From Candidatus Scalindua sp. (GTDB taxonomy: Bacteria; Planctomycetota; Brocadiia; Brocadiales; Scalinduaceae): a DNA stretch of 64,000 bases. The translations under genes and the position numbers were made by a program. The notes under the pieces are model-generated. The model did no database searches. It was not told the origin of the DNA and worked only from the letters and a program-made list of their open reading frames with translations. Shown here one piece after another: positions 63,724-64,000 of the stretch. The DNA lies in NCBI GenBank assembly GCA_018670825.1, contig JABHIW010000105.1, positions 26,640 through 90,639 of the forward strand, read 5' to 3'. Position 1 is the stretch's first letter. Each line of letters opens with the position of its first letter.

Positions 63724-64000
63724 ATGAAAAAGATTACGTTACAAATTAACCAGAAAGAATATGAAGCAAGTGATGGTGAAACTATCCTTGATGTTACCAA
63801 GAAAAACAATATCCACGTTCCAACTTTATGTCATTGGGGCCTGCTGTCACCATTTGGGCAATGCAGAATGTGTGTTGTTGAGGTAGATGGTAATCTGGGA
63901 CCGGTTACGGCCTGTAACGCTCCTGTCTGGGATGGCATGAGTGTTGTAACGGAAAGCGATAACATTGCGGAACTCCGAAGAAACAACCTTAAGTTGATAC
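63724..64000 (+). CDS. 2Fe-2S N-terminal domain of an oxidoreductase subunit, 3' cut
   Basis: The first 92 residues are visible; the frame is open to the window end. It is a plant-type [2Fe-2S] domain: YEASDGETILDVTKKNNI, then TLCHWG (Cys36), GQCRMCVVEV and a fourth Cys in VTACNAPV. The spacing is that of the N-terminus of NuoG, HoxU or NAD-linked formate dehydrogenase FdhA. NNLKLI at the edge resembles the start of the following His-Cys cluster region. Ribosome site caggag precedes the ATG. Which enzyme it is cannot be settled without the rest. Confidence 0.88.
   Translation, partial: MKKITLQINQKEYEASDGETILDVTKKNNIHVPTLCHWGLLSPFGQCRMCVVEVDGNLGPVTACNAPVWDGMSVVTESDNIAELRRNNLKLI

Overview
The window is AT-rich bacterial DNA and most likely comes from an anammox planctomycete, with Candidatus Scalindua as the best guess. 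This is inference from content: four ammonium transporters with two PII proteins, a lipoprotein derived from the C-terminal part of hydroxylamine oxidoreductase (HAO), multihaem c-type cytochromes, a multicopper oxidase, a PEP-CTERM protein, a decayed squalene-hopene cyclase and many intergenic palindromes. No rRNA, complete tRNA, CRISPR array or transposase was seen.

Layout. 1-9320: nitrogen import: amt (5' truncated), glnK and amt on +; a divergent protein kinase and a zinc-ribbon membrane protein; then glnK-amtB and a fourth amt on -. 10135-20212 (-): mazG, an exbB-exbD-tonB energy-transduction set, hflK-hflC, a PurM/HypE-like protein, a broken four-helix-bundle (S23) gene, a PIG-L deacetylase, a DICT-domain protein and a NapH-like membrane iron-sulfur protein. 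20749-25060 (+): a probable defence island of four genes: PUA/EVE-like plus nuclease, GIY-YIG nuclease, a 61-residue protein and a Rad50-like ATPase with zinc hook, the last three overlapping. 25418-29420 (+): ispG-dxr-rseP. 29964-36001 (-): DUF374, DUF2851, PEP-CTERM, DUF1566 and a nucleotide-sugar dehydrogenase. 36393-45724: YkgJ-type protein, Ppx/GppA, parvulin, an ABC exporter interrupted by an inverted-repeat GxxExxY unit, a cupin and a hydantoinase. 45725-49595 (-): a ClC channel between two decayed GxxExxY copies, then a ParB-like gene. 49767-57218 (+): two MpsC-like (DUF2294) genes, an aminotransferase, a SulP transporter, beta-carbonic anhydrase, the HAO-derived lipoprotein and purE. 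57331-64000: squalene-hopene cyclase pseudogene, a tetrahaem cytochrome fused to an outer-membrane barrel, its degraded duplicate, a two-domain multicopper oxidase (-), a polyferredoxin and the start of a 2Fe-2S oxidoreductase subunit.

The most striking non-coding signal is a family of four about 109-nt RNA elements, all on + (50267, 52055, 52193, 62885). They share a GGAAGACU head, a hairpin with compensatory changes, a GUUGNARAGURAGCC segment and an intrinsic terminator. Two have well-spaced sigma-70-like promoters ending exactly 14 nt before the head. They lie in the 5' regions of an aminotransferase, a SulP transporter (tandem) and an iron-sulfur protein/oxidoreductase pair, as expected of a riboswitch-like attenuator or small-RNA family.

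How the parts may work together: ammonium uptake with PII control, inorganic-carbon handling (SulP, carbonic anhydrase, MpsC-like proteins and CO2-using PurE) and outer-membrane or periplasmic electron transfer fit an autotroph fed by ammonium and bicarbonate. The accessory layer (defence island, GxxExxY units, palindromes and pseudogenes) suggests an actively rearranging chromosome.
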